DNA of 62,382 nucleotides, taken from assembly GCA_965368185.1 (NCBI GenBank), contig CBDULZ010000019.1, positions 1 through 62,382 on the forward strand, in the 5' to 3' direction. Below, piece by piece: positions 17,347 through 26,751 of the stretch. Below the pieces are notes generated by a model, which worked only from the letters and a program-made list of their open reading frames with translations, did no database searches and was not told where the DNA came from. Every line of letters begins with the position of its first letter. The first letter of the stretch is position 1. This DNA comes from Kriegella sp965368185 (GTDB lineage Bacteria > Bacteroidota > Bacteroidia > Flavobacteriales > Flavobacteriaceae). The position numbers and the translations under genes were made by a program.

Positions 17347-18273
17347 ATGAAGGGTAGTGCCCGATCAAAATTTAAGCTTTCCGATTTTCCTTCTTTACTT
17401 GTTGATACGTATAAGGCCTGGGATGCCGATGATCCTTTTCGCCTTAGTGCAGTGGTCGCTTATTATGCGGTACTCTCACTGCCGGGTCTTTTGGTTATCA
17501 TTATCAATCTTGTCGGTTCGGTCTGGGGAGTTGAAATCGTTCAAGGCCAATTGACCAATGAAATTTCCGGCGCGTTGGGACGGGATGCTGCTGATGCCAT
17601 TCAGACCATGATGATAGAAACTCAAAATAATGGCAAAAGCACCATAGCTACGATATTGGGTATTGGCACATTGATTTTCGGGGCCACCGGGGTTTTTTAT
17701 CATTTACAACTTTCACTTAATCAAATATGGAAAATCAAAGCCAGCTCCAATGCTAGTATAAAGAAGATGTTTTTAGATAGGGCACGCAGTTTTGCATTTA
17801 TACTCGCTATTGGTTTTCTAATGTTGGTAAGTTTTTTGGTTACCACCGTTATTTCGGTCTTGAATAATTATATACGAAGTATTCTGCCCGATGTTATAGT
17901 CTATATTGCCTATGTTATAGACATAGTGGTGTCAGTAGGTATCATTACTGTGCTTTTTGCGCTAATTTTCAGATACTTGCCAGACGCTAAAATACGATGG
18001 AAAACTGTTTGGATCGGCTCGTTGATAACATCAATACTCTTTGTATTCGGTAAATTTTTATTGGGAGTGTATTTTGGGGAGGCCAATCCCGGTTCTACTT
18101 ATGGCGCTGCCGGAACCATTGTTTTGGTACTTCTTTGGGTGTCGTATTCGTGTCTGATATTATTCTTCGGCGCTGAGTTCACTTGGGTCTATGCAAAAAG
18201 ATACGGACTTGGTATAGAACCGAGTGCGATTGCGCAAAAAATCAAAAAAGAAAGTAGTAAAGCTGAAATTTAG
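17347..18273 (+). CDS. YihY/BrkB-family inner-membrane protein
   Basis: The 308-residue protein has six predicted membrane spans and the family features: the N-terminal AWDADDPFRLSAVVAYYAVLSLP segment, LIFGATGVFYHLQLSLNQIW after the second span, and RYLPDAKIRWKTVWIGSL before the last spans, then a short charged tail. YihY/BrkB proteins are integral inner-membrane proteins of unclear function, once mistaken for ribonuclease BN and linked with serum resistance. Here the gene opens the stress island; the next gene (DUF2383) lies 134 bp downstream. Confidence 0.9.
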   Translation: MKGSARSKFKLSDFPSLLVDTYKAWDADDPFRLSAVVAYYAVLSLPGLLVIIINLVGSVWGVEIVQGQLTNEISGALGRDAADAIQTMMIETQNNGKSTIATILGIGTLIFGATGVFYHLQLSLNQIWKIKASSNASIKKMFLDRARSFAFILAIGFLMLVSFLVTTVISVLNNYIRSILPDVIVYIAYVIDIVVSVGIITVLFALIFRYLPDAKIRWKTVWIGSLITSILFVFGKFLLGVYFGEANPGSTYGAAGTIVLVLLWVSYSCLILFFGAEFTWVYAKRYGLGIEPSAIAQKIKKESSKAEI

Positions 18274-18407
18274 CGTCCACTTTCAATAAATTCTCAAAAT
18301 TCTACAGCCGATTACCATGTCAAATGAATCAATGATATATTCGATTGAAACCTCAATTGATTAGGCATCAGGATAACTTTGGGTATCAATTGGAAAAATT
18401 TATTAAA

Positions 18408-18869
18408 ATGGGAAAATATACTGAGGAAGTAGGCCGAAAACTGAACGCTATTCTAGAAAAAACATATGATGCCGAGAAAGGATTTGGCAAAGCTGCGGAA
18501 AACTGCGAGGTAAGATCATTGGCGACTTGGTTTAATGAAAGAGCTTTGGATCGTCATCGGTTTATAAACGAACTTAAAAGAGAGATAAGTGCTTTCGGTG
18601 AAGACTACAAAAATAAGGGGACTCTTGCCGGGGATGCACACCGTGCTTGGATGGATATCAAATCTCTTTTTTCCAATGATCATGCCGAGGCGATGCTGGA
18701 AGAAGCAATTCGCGGAGAAAAGGCGGCCTTGGAAGAATATAAAGAGGTATTAAAAGAAAAGGATCTTCCTCGGTCTACGATTACCTTGTTGACCTCCCAA
18801 ATGGCGCAGATCGATTACGGACTCGCTTTGATTATGGGCCTTAAAGATTTAGACTACGAAAGAAAATAA
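18408..18869 (+). CDS. DUF2383 four-helix-bundle protein (PA2169 family), copy 1
   Basis: From the ATG at 18408 this gives 153 residues (MGKYTEEVGRKLNAILEKTYD). The start was chosen because the second copy at 26752 aligns from there; the upstream in-frame TTG at 18345 has no support. The sequence is a ferritin-like four-helix bundle of the PA2169 family with conserved EKGFGKAAE, FNERALDRHRFI, HRAWMDIKSLFS and EEAIRGEKAALEEYKEVL. Family members are small stress-linked proteins of unknown function. Ferritin follows 81 bp downstream. Confidence 0.85.
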   Translation: MGKYTEEVGRKLNAILEKTYDAEKGFGKAAENCEVRSLATWFNERALDRHRFINELKREISAFGEDYKNKGTLAGDAHRAWMDIKSLFSNDHAEAMLEEAIRGEKAALEEYKEVLKEKDLPRSTITLLTSQMAQIDYGLALIMGLKDLDYERK

Positions 18870-18950
18870 GTGAAGGTCATATCATCAATGATATGCGTGA
18901 TCAGGGGGTCAGACCAATATTAATAGCTACAGGAATTAAACGATTTGAAT

Positions 18951-19493
18951 ATGAAAACAAAACGAATTTCAGATGTTTTGGAAAAAGCCTTGAACGATCA
19001 AATGACAAGGGAAGCCTTTCAGGCGCAAGTATATCTTTCATACGCCTCTTGGGCGGAAGTCAATAGCTTTCCCGGCATAGCGGAATTTCTCTACGGCCAC
19101 ATGAATGAAGAACGCGAACATATGTTCAAAATTCTAAAATATATCAATGACAGGGGTGGTAGTGCAAAAATAGAAGCGATCAAGGCGCCGCCGGAAAATC
19201 CTAAAAATATTGAGGATTGCCTAAAAAAGATATTGAAACATGAAATAGACAATTCTGAACAAATAGATAAAATTGTAAATTTAGCGCACAAGGAGAAAGA
19301 TTGGGCCACTTTTAGTTTCGCACAATGGTTTGTGCAAGAGCAAATCGAGGAAGAAACTTTGATAAATGGTATTATCGACAAATATACATTGGCTACTCAA
19401 AAGATCCAGGGCAACCTCAATCTTTATGCTATGGATAAGGATCTCGCCACGGCCCCTCAAGAGGCTGTGATTCCGCGGGAAGAAAAAATCTAG
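18951..19493 (+). CDS. ftnA: Ferritin
   Basis: The 180-residue protein (ATG at 18951 after an aggaat ribosome site; an earlier TTG at 18945 is in frame) has the bacterial ferritin pattern. The ferroxidase residues are visible: Glu in LNDQMTREAFQAQVYLSYASW, Glu and His in MNEEREHMFKI, and Glu and Gln in WFVQEQIEEETL. It stores iron as ferric mineral in a 24-subunit shell and limits Fenton chemistry. The tail after the fifth helix is longer than usual and charged. Its place next to DUF2383 and CsbD proteins fits an oxidative or stationary-phase stress role. Confidence 0.95.
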   Translation: MKTKRISDVLEKALNDQMTREAFQAQVYLSYASWAEVNSFPGIAEFLYGHMNEEREHMFKILKYINDRGGSAKIEAIKAPPENPKNIEDCLKKILKHEIDNSEQIDKIVNLAHKEKDWATFSFAQWFVQEQIEEETLINGIIDKYTLATQKIQGNLNLYAMDKDLATAPQEAVIPREEKI

Positions 19494-19610
19494 CATTGGG
19501 AACTGGTTTTTTTAAAAACAAGGAAAAGTTGGGGGCTACTATTGAAATGCAGATGCATTAAAAATGGCCCCCTCTCTACTTATATATAACTTCGCTGAAT
19601 TACAACTAGG

Positions 19611-19640
19611 CAAAAAAAAAGCCCCCGACCGAAGTCAGGG
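19611..19640 (-). terminator. Rho-independent terminator of csbD
   Basis: Read on the minus strand, ccctgac and gtcgggg form a 7 bp stem with one G-U pair around a UUCG loop, followed by nine T residues. It lies 31 bp after the csbD stop. Confidence 0.75.
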
Positions 19641-19671
19641 ACTTAAATCAACACCAATCAAAAAATGGTTT

Positions 19672-19857
19672 CTACCACTCTTCGATTTCTCTTTTAAGTT
19701 CTTCTTTCCTTTTTCCAGTCTTTTCCTGTAACCTTCCAAGCATTTCATCGAACTTTCCTTCGGCAAAAGTGGTGTCGTTATCGGTAACATCCCCATATTT
19801 TTGTTTGAATTTACCTTTGATTTGTTTCCACTTGCCTTCTAATTGATCACTATTCAT
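19672..19857 (-). CDS. CsbD-family stress protein
   Basis: The 61-residue protein starts at the ATG at 19857 (MNSDQLEGKWKQIKGKFKQK); a longer in-frame start at 19920 adds a stretch with no family match. The pattern EGKWKQIKGKFKQKYGD, followed by EGKFDEMLGRLQEKTGK, is the CsbD/YjbJ signature. These abundant, highly charged proteins are induced by general, osmotic or desiccation stress; the molecular role is not known. It is read opposite to its neighbours and has its own terminator. Confidence 0.9.
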   Translation of the reverse strand: MNSDQLEGKWKQIKGKFKQKYGDVTDNDTTFAEGKFDEMLGRLQEKTGKRKEELKREIEEW

Positions 19858-20114
19858 AGTTTCTAGAATTTTTGAATTAATATTTACTTCTTCTAATGTA
19901 TTCACTTTTTCTACCTTCAATTGACTGATTTACACCAATTTTTGACGTGATTAAGCTTAATTTAAAATAGGGCGTTAAAGAAGGGTTTCTACAGTTTTTT
20001 GGAGTAAAAATTGGTTGAAATGGATTAAACCGCTTTCTCGAATTTTGATAAAATTTGAGGATAGGAAATGAAGTCTTATTCCCAAAATTCATTGTTGAAC
20101 TAAATTTTTTTACC

Positions 20115-20354
20115 ATGCCGGATCCGAGAATAAAAAATGAAGCACAATATGAAGCCCTTCGTGATAAAGGGTACAGTAAACAAAAAGCGGCCCGTATTGC
20201 AAACACGCCCGATGCGGGAAAGAAAGGGGGAAAAGCAAAACCTTATGAAGAATGGACCAAGGGCGAACTTTATGACCAGGCAAAAAATGTAGGGATAGAT
20301 GGCAGATCAAAAATGAACAAAAAAGAGCTTATTGAAGCACTGCGCAACAATTAA
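20115..20354 (+). CDS. Small basic SAP/Rho-N-like protein
   Basis: The ATG at 20115 gives 79 residues: MPDPRIKNEAQYEALRDKGY, a glycine/lysine-rich linker (DAGKKGGKAKPYEEW), and a C-terminal helix-hairpin (TKGELYDQAKNVGIDGRSKM, then NKKELIEALRNN) typical of the Rho N-terminal/SAP nucleic-acid-binding fold. Such proteins are common small stress-island companions in Bacteroidota and Actinobacteria. It may bind DNA or RNA, but no function is proven. An AI-2E permease gene follows 24 bp downstream. Confidence 0.8.
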   Translation: MPDPRIKNEAQYEALRDKGYSKQKAARIANTPDAGKKGGKAKPYEEWTKGELYDQAKNVGIDGRSKMNKKELIEALRNN

Positions 20355-20378
20355 ATTAACTAAAGGCGGGCCCAAACT

Positions 20379-21410
20379 ATGAACTTTATTAGTCCAAAAG
20401 TCATTCGACAACTTTTTGTGTTGTTGCTAATTCTAATTTTGGGGGGCTTGATTTTCAACGCTATGCTCCCTTATCTTTCCGGTGTTTTGGGCGCCGTAAC
20501 GATTTATGTACTTTTAAAGAGGCCCATGTCGAAATTGACCAAAAAGGGATGGAACTCCAATGTCGCTGCGGCTCTTCTCTTACTTCTTTCTTTTATTTGC
20601 ATCCTAGTGCCAGTAGCGGGAATCGTACTTCTTCTGGGAAATAAAGTTGGCGAGGCCGTCGATAATTCCGAGCGGGTCGTAAAGGCGGTGAAGCAGCAGT
20701 TGGGAACATGGGAAGAGCGTTTGGGTTACGACCTTTCTTCGCAAATTGATGTTTCGGGAATATCTTCTTGGCTTTCCACGAATTTACAAAATTTGGCGGG
20801 AGGTACTTTCAATACCTTCATAGCGATAGGCATTATGTATTTCATGTTGTATTATATGCTGACGAACCGTCGCCAGTTGCGTGAGTCTTTGTTCGAATAC
20901 ATTCCGGTAGCTAAAGATAACCTACAGATTATAGGCCAGGAGATACGGGCCATGGTGCGATCTAACGCACTTGGCATACCGTTGGTTGCGATAGCACAGG
21001 GTGTTGTCGGTTTGATAGGTTTACTCATCTTTGGTATTAAAGAACCCTTTTTCTGGGCTGTTATTATAACTATTGGTTCTATGGTGCCTTTCGTTGGGGC
21101 CATGCTCGGTATTGTTCCCGTATTTATTCTAACAATTTCCAATGGCGATATCTTTCAAGCTTGGGGTATTTTGCTTTACGGTATTATTATAGTTGGTTCT
21201 ACAGACAATATTTTTAGAATGTATGCACTCAAAAGATTGGACAATGTTCACCCATTGATCACCGTAATAGGTGTAGTCGTAGGTGTGCCGATTTTCGGGT
21301 TTATAGGCCTCATTTTCGGTCCTTTACTGATAAGTCTGTTTCTGGTAGTTGTAAAAATTTATAAAAATGAATACGGCAAAGGAATTGTCAAAGATAAAGA
21401 GCGACTCTAA
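20379..21410 (+). CDS. AI-2E family transporter (PerM/TqsA-like)
   Basis: The 343-residue membrane protein has about eight predicted spans arranged as in the AI-2E family. Two N-terminal spans (LFVLLLILILGGLIF and an AALLLLLSF segment) are followed by a long soluble loop (residues ~90-140) and then a cluster of C-terminal spans. It carries the conserved FFWAVIITIGSMVPFVGAM and LIFGPLLISLFLV. Members export small solutes or signals or act in sodium-proton exchange; the substrate cannot be predicted. It probably shares a transcript with the small basic protein upstream. Confidence 0.9.
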   Translation: MNFISPKVIRQLFVLLLILILGGLIFNAMLPYLSGVLGAVTIYVLLKRPMSKLTKKGWNSNVAAALLLLLSFICILVPVAGIVLLLGNKVGEAVDNSERVVKAVKQQLGTWEERLGYDLSSQIDVSGISSWLSTNLQNLAGGTFNTFIAIGIMYFMLYYMLTNRRQLRESLFEYIPVAKDNLQIIGQEIRAMVRSNALGIPLVAIAQGVVGLIGLLIFGIKEPFFWAVIITIGSMVPFVGAMLGIVPVFILTISNGDIFQAWGILLYGIIIVGSTDNIFRMYALKRLDNVHPLITVIGVVVGVPIFGFIGLIFGPLLISLFLVVVKIYKNEYGKGIVKDKERL

Positions 21411-21592
21411 TTGTATATATACTTCTCCTATTTTATTACTCCTTTTCTTCTTCAAATTTTTGTGCAAACGAATCAATTTAAAAAGGTTTTGAATCAACTA
21501 TTGGTTTTGAGATTTTGTAATATCGTTAGTAGAACACCAAACCATTAGCTTTTAAGAACAATCTTCTAGAAGGCTTTGATAAAATAGAGATA

Positions 21593-22198
21593 ATGACAGA
21601 TGAAGAGCAAATTCGGTTAAGAAATATCGCAGATACCGATTATGAGATTTTTGCATTGCTGAAACAGCGTTATAGCCCAAGAATCTTTAAAGATCAGTCC
21701 ATACAAAATGAGCATTTGAAACAACTTTTCGAAGCCGTACGCTGGTCTGCCAGTTGCTTTAATATACAGCCTTGGCGGTTTATTTATGCTGAAAGGGGTT
21801 CAGCGGCACATGATAAAATAGCGGAATGTCTGAGTGAAGGCAATAAAAAATGGGCACCCATGGCTCCCATGCTTGTATTAAGTGTTTACAAGGAAAAAAT
21901 GAACGACGGAAACGAAAATTTTCATGCTTTGCACGACTTAGGCCTAAGCCTTGGAAATATGACCGCTGAGGCTCAATATTTGGGTATTGCCGTACACCAC
22001 ATGGCAGGCATTGACCGAAAAATGGCATATCAAAAGTTCGATATTCCTGAAGGATACCACATATGCACGGCAATTGCTTTAGGGTATTATGGTGGGGAGT
22101 TAAAAAGATTACCTGCAGATTTACAAGAAAAGGAAAAGGCGATGAGGGTGCGAATGGCTCAGAAGAGTTTTGCTTTTGAAAATAGTTGGAAAAGCTAA
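21593..22198 (+). CDS. Nitroreductase family protein
   Basis: The 201-residue protein has the FMN-binding nitroreductase features: LKQRYSPRIFKDQSI near the N-terminus, AVRWSASCFNIQPWRFIYA (FMN-binding Ser/Asn/Gln/Arg block), DLGLSLGNMTAEAQYLGIAVHHMAG and IALGYYGG. It uses NAD(P)H and FMN to reduce nitro or quinone compounds; a stress or redox-balancing role is plausible. It is single, with the SLC13 permease 41 bp downstream on the same strand. The physiological substrate is unknown. Confidence 0.92.
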   Translation: MTDEEQIRLRNIADTDYEIFALLKQRYSPRIFKDQSIQNEHLKQLFEAVRWSASCFNIQPWRFIYAERGSAAHDKIAECLSEGNKKWAPMAPMLVLSVYKEKMNDGNENFHALHDLGLSLGNMTAEAQYLGIAVHHMAGIDRKMAYQKFDIPEGYHICTAIALGYYGGELKRLPADLQEKEKAMRVRMAQKSFAFENSWKS

Positions 22199-22239
22199 TA
22201 CTAGATAAGATTTGATGATTTCTTTGAACACATCTGCCT

Positions 22240-24063
22240 ATGGAATTGCAAATTATTCTAGTGTTTCTGGTACTGCTAACCACGGTAGTGCTCTTTGCAT
22301 TTGAAATTTTTCCGGTAGACAAGGTTGCTTTTTTTACTATAGTATCCCTGGCTTTATTGGGTCTGGTTTCCCCTGAAGAGGCGATTAGTGGTTTTTCGAA
22401 TAGCGCTACGATAGCAGTTTTAGCATTAATGATGTTGGCCATAGCAATGGAAGAAAACGGGGTCATCAATTGGCTGACCTCGGGTATGGGCAAGATAAAA
22501 ACACTTCCCCTGTATTTTTTGGCTCCTATTTTTATGGTGGTAACGGCAGGTATATCCGCTTTTATTAGTACTACGGCCGTTGTAATTGTTTTTATTAAGA
22601 TAATTAATCAATTATCGGAAAAATTCAATATCTCACAATCTAAATTATTATTGCCAATTTCTTTTGCAGGTATTCTTGGAGGCTCATGTACTTTGATGGG
22701 GACTTCAACGAATTTAATAGTAAATTCAGTGGCAAAGGATTTAGGGGCCAACAAACTGGGGTTTTTTGAATTTACGATGATGGGGTTGATTTTTCTTTCG
22801 GTTGCCGTGGTATACCTTACGTTGGCTCTTCGCTGGCTGCCTTGGGGAAAGAACAAGAACCTTAGGGAAGATTATGATATTAGCAATTACATTACTAATA
22901 TTTTGATTAAGGAGGGGTCGCAATTGGAAGGAAAAAAAATAGAAGAAACTTTTTTATATGACCATCCGGAAATTGCGCTATTAAAACTGACCCGCGATAA
23001 TAGGGTACACAATTCGCCGGGAAAGTATATCACTTTAAAGAAAAATGATGAGCTATTGGTTATGTGCGATTTACAGAATTTATCGCGCTTGCACAAATCT
23101 GAGAACTTGGGCATCAATGAAAATGAATATTGGTATGGAAAAATTAAGGAAAAAAACGACAAAGATAACCCGAAGTTGTCAGAGTTGGACGAGCGTGTTT
23201 TTGTAGAGTTGCTTATGTTGCCAGGTGCTTCCTTACTAGGAAAGACCTTGGGCAATTTAAGGCGTTATATGCTGCAAGACACCATACCGCTGGCAATTAA
23301 AAAACGAAAAACACTTACTAATATTAGCGATAGATTGGTACGTAGCAGTACAAATCGATTGGTATTAAAGCCTGGGGACCGTTTATTAGTTGAAATAGAA
23401 AAGCATAACCTAAATGCCCTTGAAGCGATGGAAAATGTGGTTTTGCTACAATCGTTCGACACGGCCAAAAGGGTGTCTTCTTTTAAGAAGTACTTTTCGT
23501 TATCGGTTTTAGTACTGGTCATTGCCCTAGCTGCAACAGGCCTACTTTCGATAATGGTGAGTGCACTTACAGGGGTCTGTTTATTGCTTTTGACCAATAA
23601 TTTAGATTTGAGCATAATTTATAAAAAGGTCAACTGGCAAATAATCTTTTTACTTGCCGGCATGATTCCATTGGGTATTGCCATGCACAATACGGGTGCC
23701 GACATGTGGGTGTCATCGAAGTTGCTAGGCTTTTTAGAGGGGCAACCGAATGTTGTTATAATCGGAACCCTATTTTTCGTGACCATGGTCATGAGTGGGG
23801 TAATCAGTAACAATGCTACGGCAGTAATTATGACGCCGATTGCCATTGCGGTTGCCCAAGGTTTAAAACTAGATTTCAAACCTTTTATATTGGCGGTCAT
23901 GTTTGCAGCCAATTTTAGCTTTTTCACCCCCGTAGGGTATCAGACAAATGCATTGATTTATGGTTTGGGTAATTATAAATTTCAACACTTTTTATTAATT
24001 GGAGGAATTCTTTCCTTGATTCTTTTGGTTTTAGGAACACTCCTTCTAACTAAACTTTTATAA
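22240..24063 (+). CDS. SLC13/DASS-family permease with TrkA-C domains
   Basis: The 607-residue protein has N-terminal membrane spans (residues 1-205), a soluble central segment with two RCK-C/TrkA-C-like modules (~215-390, e.g. ISNYITNILIKEGSQLEGK and ELLMLPGASLLGKTLGNL), and C-terminal spans. The conserved transporter motifs STNLIVNSVAK (first repeat) and VISNNATAVIMTPIAIAVAQ with FTPVGYQTNALIYG (second repeat) match the sodium/sulfate or dicarboxylate carrier family. The substrate may be sulfate or a dicarboxylate. With several sulfatases in the window sulfate is attractive, but that is inference. The stop lies one base before the MscS gene, so the two are translated from one mRNA. Confidence 0.92.
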   Translation: MELQIILVFLVLLTTVVLFAFEIFPVDKVAFFTIVSLALLGLVSPEEAISGFSNSATIAVLALMMLAIAMEENGVINWLTSGMGKIKTLPLYFLAPIFMVVTAGISAFISTTAVVIVFIKIINQLSEKFNISQSKLLLPISFAGILGGSCTLMGTSTNLIVNSVAKDLGANKLGFFEFTMMGLIFLSVAVVYLTLALRWLPWGKNKNLREDYDISNYITNILIKEGSQLEGKKIEETFLYDHPEIALLKLTRDNRVHNSPGKYITLKKNDELLVMCDLQNLSRLHKSENLGINENEYWYGKIKEKNDKDNPKLSELDERVFVELLMLPGASLLGKTLGNLRRYMLQDTIPLAIKKRKTLTNISDRLVRSSTNRLVLKPGDRLLVEIEKHNLNALEAMENVVLLQSFDTAKRVSSFKKYFSLSVLVLVIALAATGLLSIMVSALTGVCLLLLTNNLDLSIIYKKVNWQIIFLLAGMIPLGIAMHNTGADMWVSSKLLGFLEGQPNVVIIGTLFFVTMVMSGVISNNATAVIMTPIAIAVAQGLKLDFKPFILAVMFAANFSFFTPVGYQTNALIYGLGNYKFQHFLLIGGILSLILLVLGTLLLTKLL

Positions 24064-24064
24064 C

Positions 24065-24979
24065 ATGAGTATTATATTACAAAACAAATTTTCGGTAGAA
24101 GACGCTGTAGGAAAACTATGGGAGAAGTTGGACGGGTGGCTCGATGCCATTATTCTCAAACTGCCTAATATAGTTATGGCCATACTAGTAATGGTTTTAT
24201 TTTATTTTATTGCAAAGGGCGTTCGTAACCTTTTGAGAAAATTTCTGCTTAATAGAATTAGTCAGGTCTCAATTCAAGATATAATTGCCAAAGTAGTCTT
24301 TCTCATTGTCATTTTGGTCGGCTTCTTCATAGCTTTGGGCGTACTGGAGCTAGATAAAGTACTGACCAGTATTCTGGCGGGTGCAGGGGTCATTGGGTTG
24401 GCAATTGGTCTTGCCCTACAGGGAACGCTAAGCAATACTTTTGGTGGACTGATCCTTTCCTTTATGCCAAGGTTGAATATCAATGATTATATCGAGACAG
24501 AAGGTACTTCGGGTTTTGTTTCTGAAATATCTCTTCGAAATATCGTAATTCGAAGGCCAGATAACAATTATGTAATCGTACCGAATTCAAAATTCGTAGA
24601 TGGTTCTTTCATTAATTATTCAGTAAGTGATAGAAGTAGAATTGCCGTCACATGCGGGGTAGGTTATGAAAGTAATCTACAAGAGGTGGAAGACCTTGTG
24701 GTCAAGATTATTGGTGAAAATTTTGAACAAAAAGAAGGTGAAGAGGTTGAATTTTTCTTTACTGAGTTCGGAGATAGTTCAATTAATTTTATGACGCGTT
24801 TTTGGATCGACATGGTAAAAAGCAAACAAGAACATGCGGCCAGGCATAAGGCGGTTAAATTAATTAAGAGCCATTTCGATGCGAAAGACATCAATATTCC
24901 TTTCCCCATTAGAACATTGGATTTCGGAAAGAACAACTTACAATTAGTTTCACACACAAAAAAAGATGATGAATCTTAG
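24065..24979 (+). CDS. mscS: MscS-family mechanosensitive channel
   Basis: The 304-residue protein has three N-terminal spans. The third is the pore helix, rich in Gly and Ala (AGAGVIGLAIGLALQGTLSN), followed by the beta domain FGGLILSFMPRLNINDYIE and the sequence VIVPNSKFVDGSFINYS. The C-terminal alpha-beta domain ends with FPIRTLDF. It is a small-type MscS channel that opens under membrane tension to release solutes after hypo-osmotic shock. It is translationally linked to the SLC13 permease, suggesting that solute uptake and emergency release are expressed together. Confidence 0.95.
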   Translation: MSIILQNKFSVEDAVGKLWEKLDGWLDAIILKLPNIVMAILVMVLFYFIAKGVRNLLRKFLLNRISQVSIQDIIAKVVFLIVILVGFFIALGVLELDKVLTSILAGAGVIGLAIGLALQGTLSNTFGGLILSFMPRLNINDYIETEGTSGFVSEISLRNIVIRRPDNNYVIVPNSKFVDGSFINYSVSDRSRIAVTCGVGYESNLQEVEDLVVKIIGENFEQKEGEEVEFFFTEFGDSSINFMTRFWIDMVKSKQEHAARHKAVKLIKSHFDAKDINIPFPIRTLDFGKNNLQLVSHTKKDDES

Positions 24980-25013
24980 ATAAAGACATCACGCCTATAA
25001 ATTATTAAGTAAG

Positions 25014-25047
25014 ACCCATAGGAAAAAACTTTTCTTATGGGTTTTTT
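25014..25047 (+). terminator. Terminator between convergent mscS and a small membrane protein gene
   Basis: A 13 bp stem (acccataggaaaa / ttttcttatgggt, one G-T pair) with a 3-base loop is followed on the plus strand by six T residues. The stop codon of the minus-strand gene lies inside the right arm. Confidence 0.8.
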
Positions 25048-25241
25048 GTTGGGGCCTCAAAGAAAATTCCTGAAACTACTATGCCGATGATTATTAAAAT
25101 TAACAAGGCAATGATTATGAATGTTCCTGATTTTGTGATTTTGTTTTTTTGAAAAATATAGTTTCGCGTTGTTTGATTTTCTTCCTTGACAAACTCGGTA
25201 TCCAAGTCAGTTTCTTTTTCGTCGCTGTTTTTGGTGTTCAT
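25035..25241 (-). CDS. Small single-span membrane protein
   Basis: From the ATG at 25241 (68 residues; an upstream ATG at 25268 is also in frame) the protein reads a charged, Glu/Asp-rich N-terminus (MNTKNSDEKETDLDTEFVKE), a basic patch, and one membrane span (TFIIIALLILIIIGIVVSG) near the C-terminus. This layout is that of a tail-anchored small protein. No family was recognised. It is convergent with the MscS gene and its stop codon lies in the shared terminator. Confidence 0.65.
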   Translation of the reverse strand: MNTKNSDEKETDLDTEFVKEENQTTRNYIFQKNKITKSGTFIIIALLILIIIGIVVSGIFFEAPTKNP

Positions 25242-25531
25242 GGTATTCCAATTTAAGTAGTTATACATTCCTATTGCTATCTTAATTCAAAATCTCGATT
25301 TTTAGTTTGAAATTAAGAGGGTTCTCGTAAGTCAACCAAAATAGGGCCGCAAATGCGATTGGCCTGTCCCATTTAAAAAAAATAATAGCGTTATAGATTT
25401 CTATGTATTGATCTTCCACACACCAAACGTGTTAACTATGTTTTTTATAAAGCTCAGTTTCTTCAAGGACAAATAGTAGTTTTATTTGGTGGTGGTGCAT
25501 TTAAGATCCCCAGCATAATTTGAGTATTGAA

Positions 25532-26614
25532 ATGACCGTAAAAAGCACACCTAAAAAATTCATTAAGCAATTGATGACAGCACCTAAGCGTGTTATGTCG
25601 CAATTAGACCTGGTTTATGTTGATGATAAAAAATTGTCAATACACCGTTTGCGTGATGGAGATGCCTTTGTCTATAAGCTGAAGAACAAGCCGGTAAAAG
25701 ATGAAAGGCAACTGAAACGCATTGAAGGCCTTGTTATACCTCCAGCGTGGGAAAAGGTGAAGATAACCCATTTACCCAGCGGACATTTACAGGCGGTAGG
25801 GCGCGATGCCAAAAACAGAAAACAATATCGATACCATCCCAATTGGGTGAAAATACGGAATCAAACAAAGTTCTATAAAATGGCCCAGTTCGGCAAGCAA
25901 TTGCCCACCATACGAGAACAGGTCGATGCCGATCTCGATCAGAAAGGGTGGCCGAGTACAAAGGTTATTGCGTTGGTAATTCGTCTTATGGAAGAGACCC
26001 ATATTAGAATTGGTAATATGCAATATGCCAAACGTAATAAATCATATGGTCTCTCAACTTTGAGAAAGCGACACGTAAACGTTCACAAAAATAAACTCAA
26101 GTTTGAATTCGTGGGCAAAAAGGGTAAAAAACACAGCGTGACCGTTCGCAATAAAAAACTGATTCGATTGGTAAGTCGCTGCGAAGAAATACCCGGTTGG
26201 GAACTTTTTCAATATTATGACGATGAGGGCAATAAACAACAGCTTGACAGTTCAATGGTCAATGAATATTTACATGCTGTTAGCGGAGAGTTTTTTACTG
26301 CGAAAGATTTTAGAACCTGGTCCGCATCGGTGGTTTTCTTCGATAGCATAATTGATTTAGGGCTTGAAGCAAACCCTGAAAAAAACCATAAAAATATTTT
26401 GAAGGGTTTTGATAATGCAGCCGTGGCGCTCGGCAATACCAGAAATGTATGTAGAAAATATTATGTACATCCACTTTTGGTTTCTAAATATGAGGATGGC
26501 TCCATTAAAAAATACTTCTCTTCAATTAAAAAAAATGAAAATACGAAACCCTATTTTTCTCCTACGGAGCAGGCCATGCTTAAATTGATGGAGTCGTATA
26601 GACCCGAATTTTAA
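25532..26614 (+). CDS. Type IB DNA topoisomerase (poxvirus-like)
   Basis: The ATG at 25532 gives 360 residues; a TTG at 25520 is also in frame. The N-terminal part carries VIPPAWEKVKITHLPSGHLQ and AVGRDAKNRKQYRYHPNW, the DNA-binding start of bacterial TopIB. The catalytic domain shows RLMEETHIRIGNMQYAK (catalytic Arg), a Lys-rich beta hairpin, KDFRTWSAS (second Arg), and CRKYYVHPLL near the C-terminus containing the nucleophile, Tyr310 or Tyr311. The enzyme relaxes supercoils through a 3'-phosphotyrosyl link and is found in a minority of bacteria. It stands alone, between the stress membrane genes and the second DUF2383 gene. Confidence 0.93.
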   Translation: MTVKSTPKKFIKQLMTAPKRVMSQLDLVYVDDKKLSIHRLRDGDAFVYKLKNKPVKDERQLKRIEGLVIPPAWEKVKITHLPSGHLQAVGRDAKNRKQYRYHPNWVKIRNQTKFYKMAQFGKQLPTIREQVDADLDQKGWPSTKVIALVIRLMEETHIRIGNMQYAKRNKSYGLSTLRKRHVNVHKNKLKFEFVGKKGKKHSVTVRNKKLIRLVSRCEEIPGWELFQYYDDEGNKQQLDSSMVNEYLHAVSGEFFTAKDFRTWSASVVFFDSIIDLGLEANPEKNHKNILKGFDNAAVALGNTRNVCRKYYVHPLLVSKYEDGSIKKYFSSIKKNENTKPYFSPTEQAMLKLMESYRPEF

Positions 26615-26680
26615 ACCGAGGCAAAATCAAATGAAGCAATAATTTAATTTTTCGAATAAATGAGTCGGTCTGAGTTAGAT

Positions 26681-26688
26681 TAAATTTG
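26681..26688 (+). promoter_or_regulatory. Candidate Bacteroidota -7 promoter element upstream of DUF2383 copy 2
   Basis: TAAATTTG matches the TAnnTTTG -7 consensus exactly and lies 63 bp before the start codon at 26752. No good TTTG -33 element was seen at the expected distance, so support is moderate. Confidence 0.4.
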
Positions 26689-26751
26689 GTTAACAAGATG
26701 TTATAGTGTGGTGAACATTAAAAAATCACCGCTAATTAAAAATATACTACA

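Noticed and set aside
21780..22493. 237-residue open frame antisense to the nitroreductase and SLC13 genes
   Set aside because: It crosses two clear plus-strand genes and has no domain, so it is a shadow.
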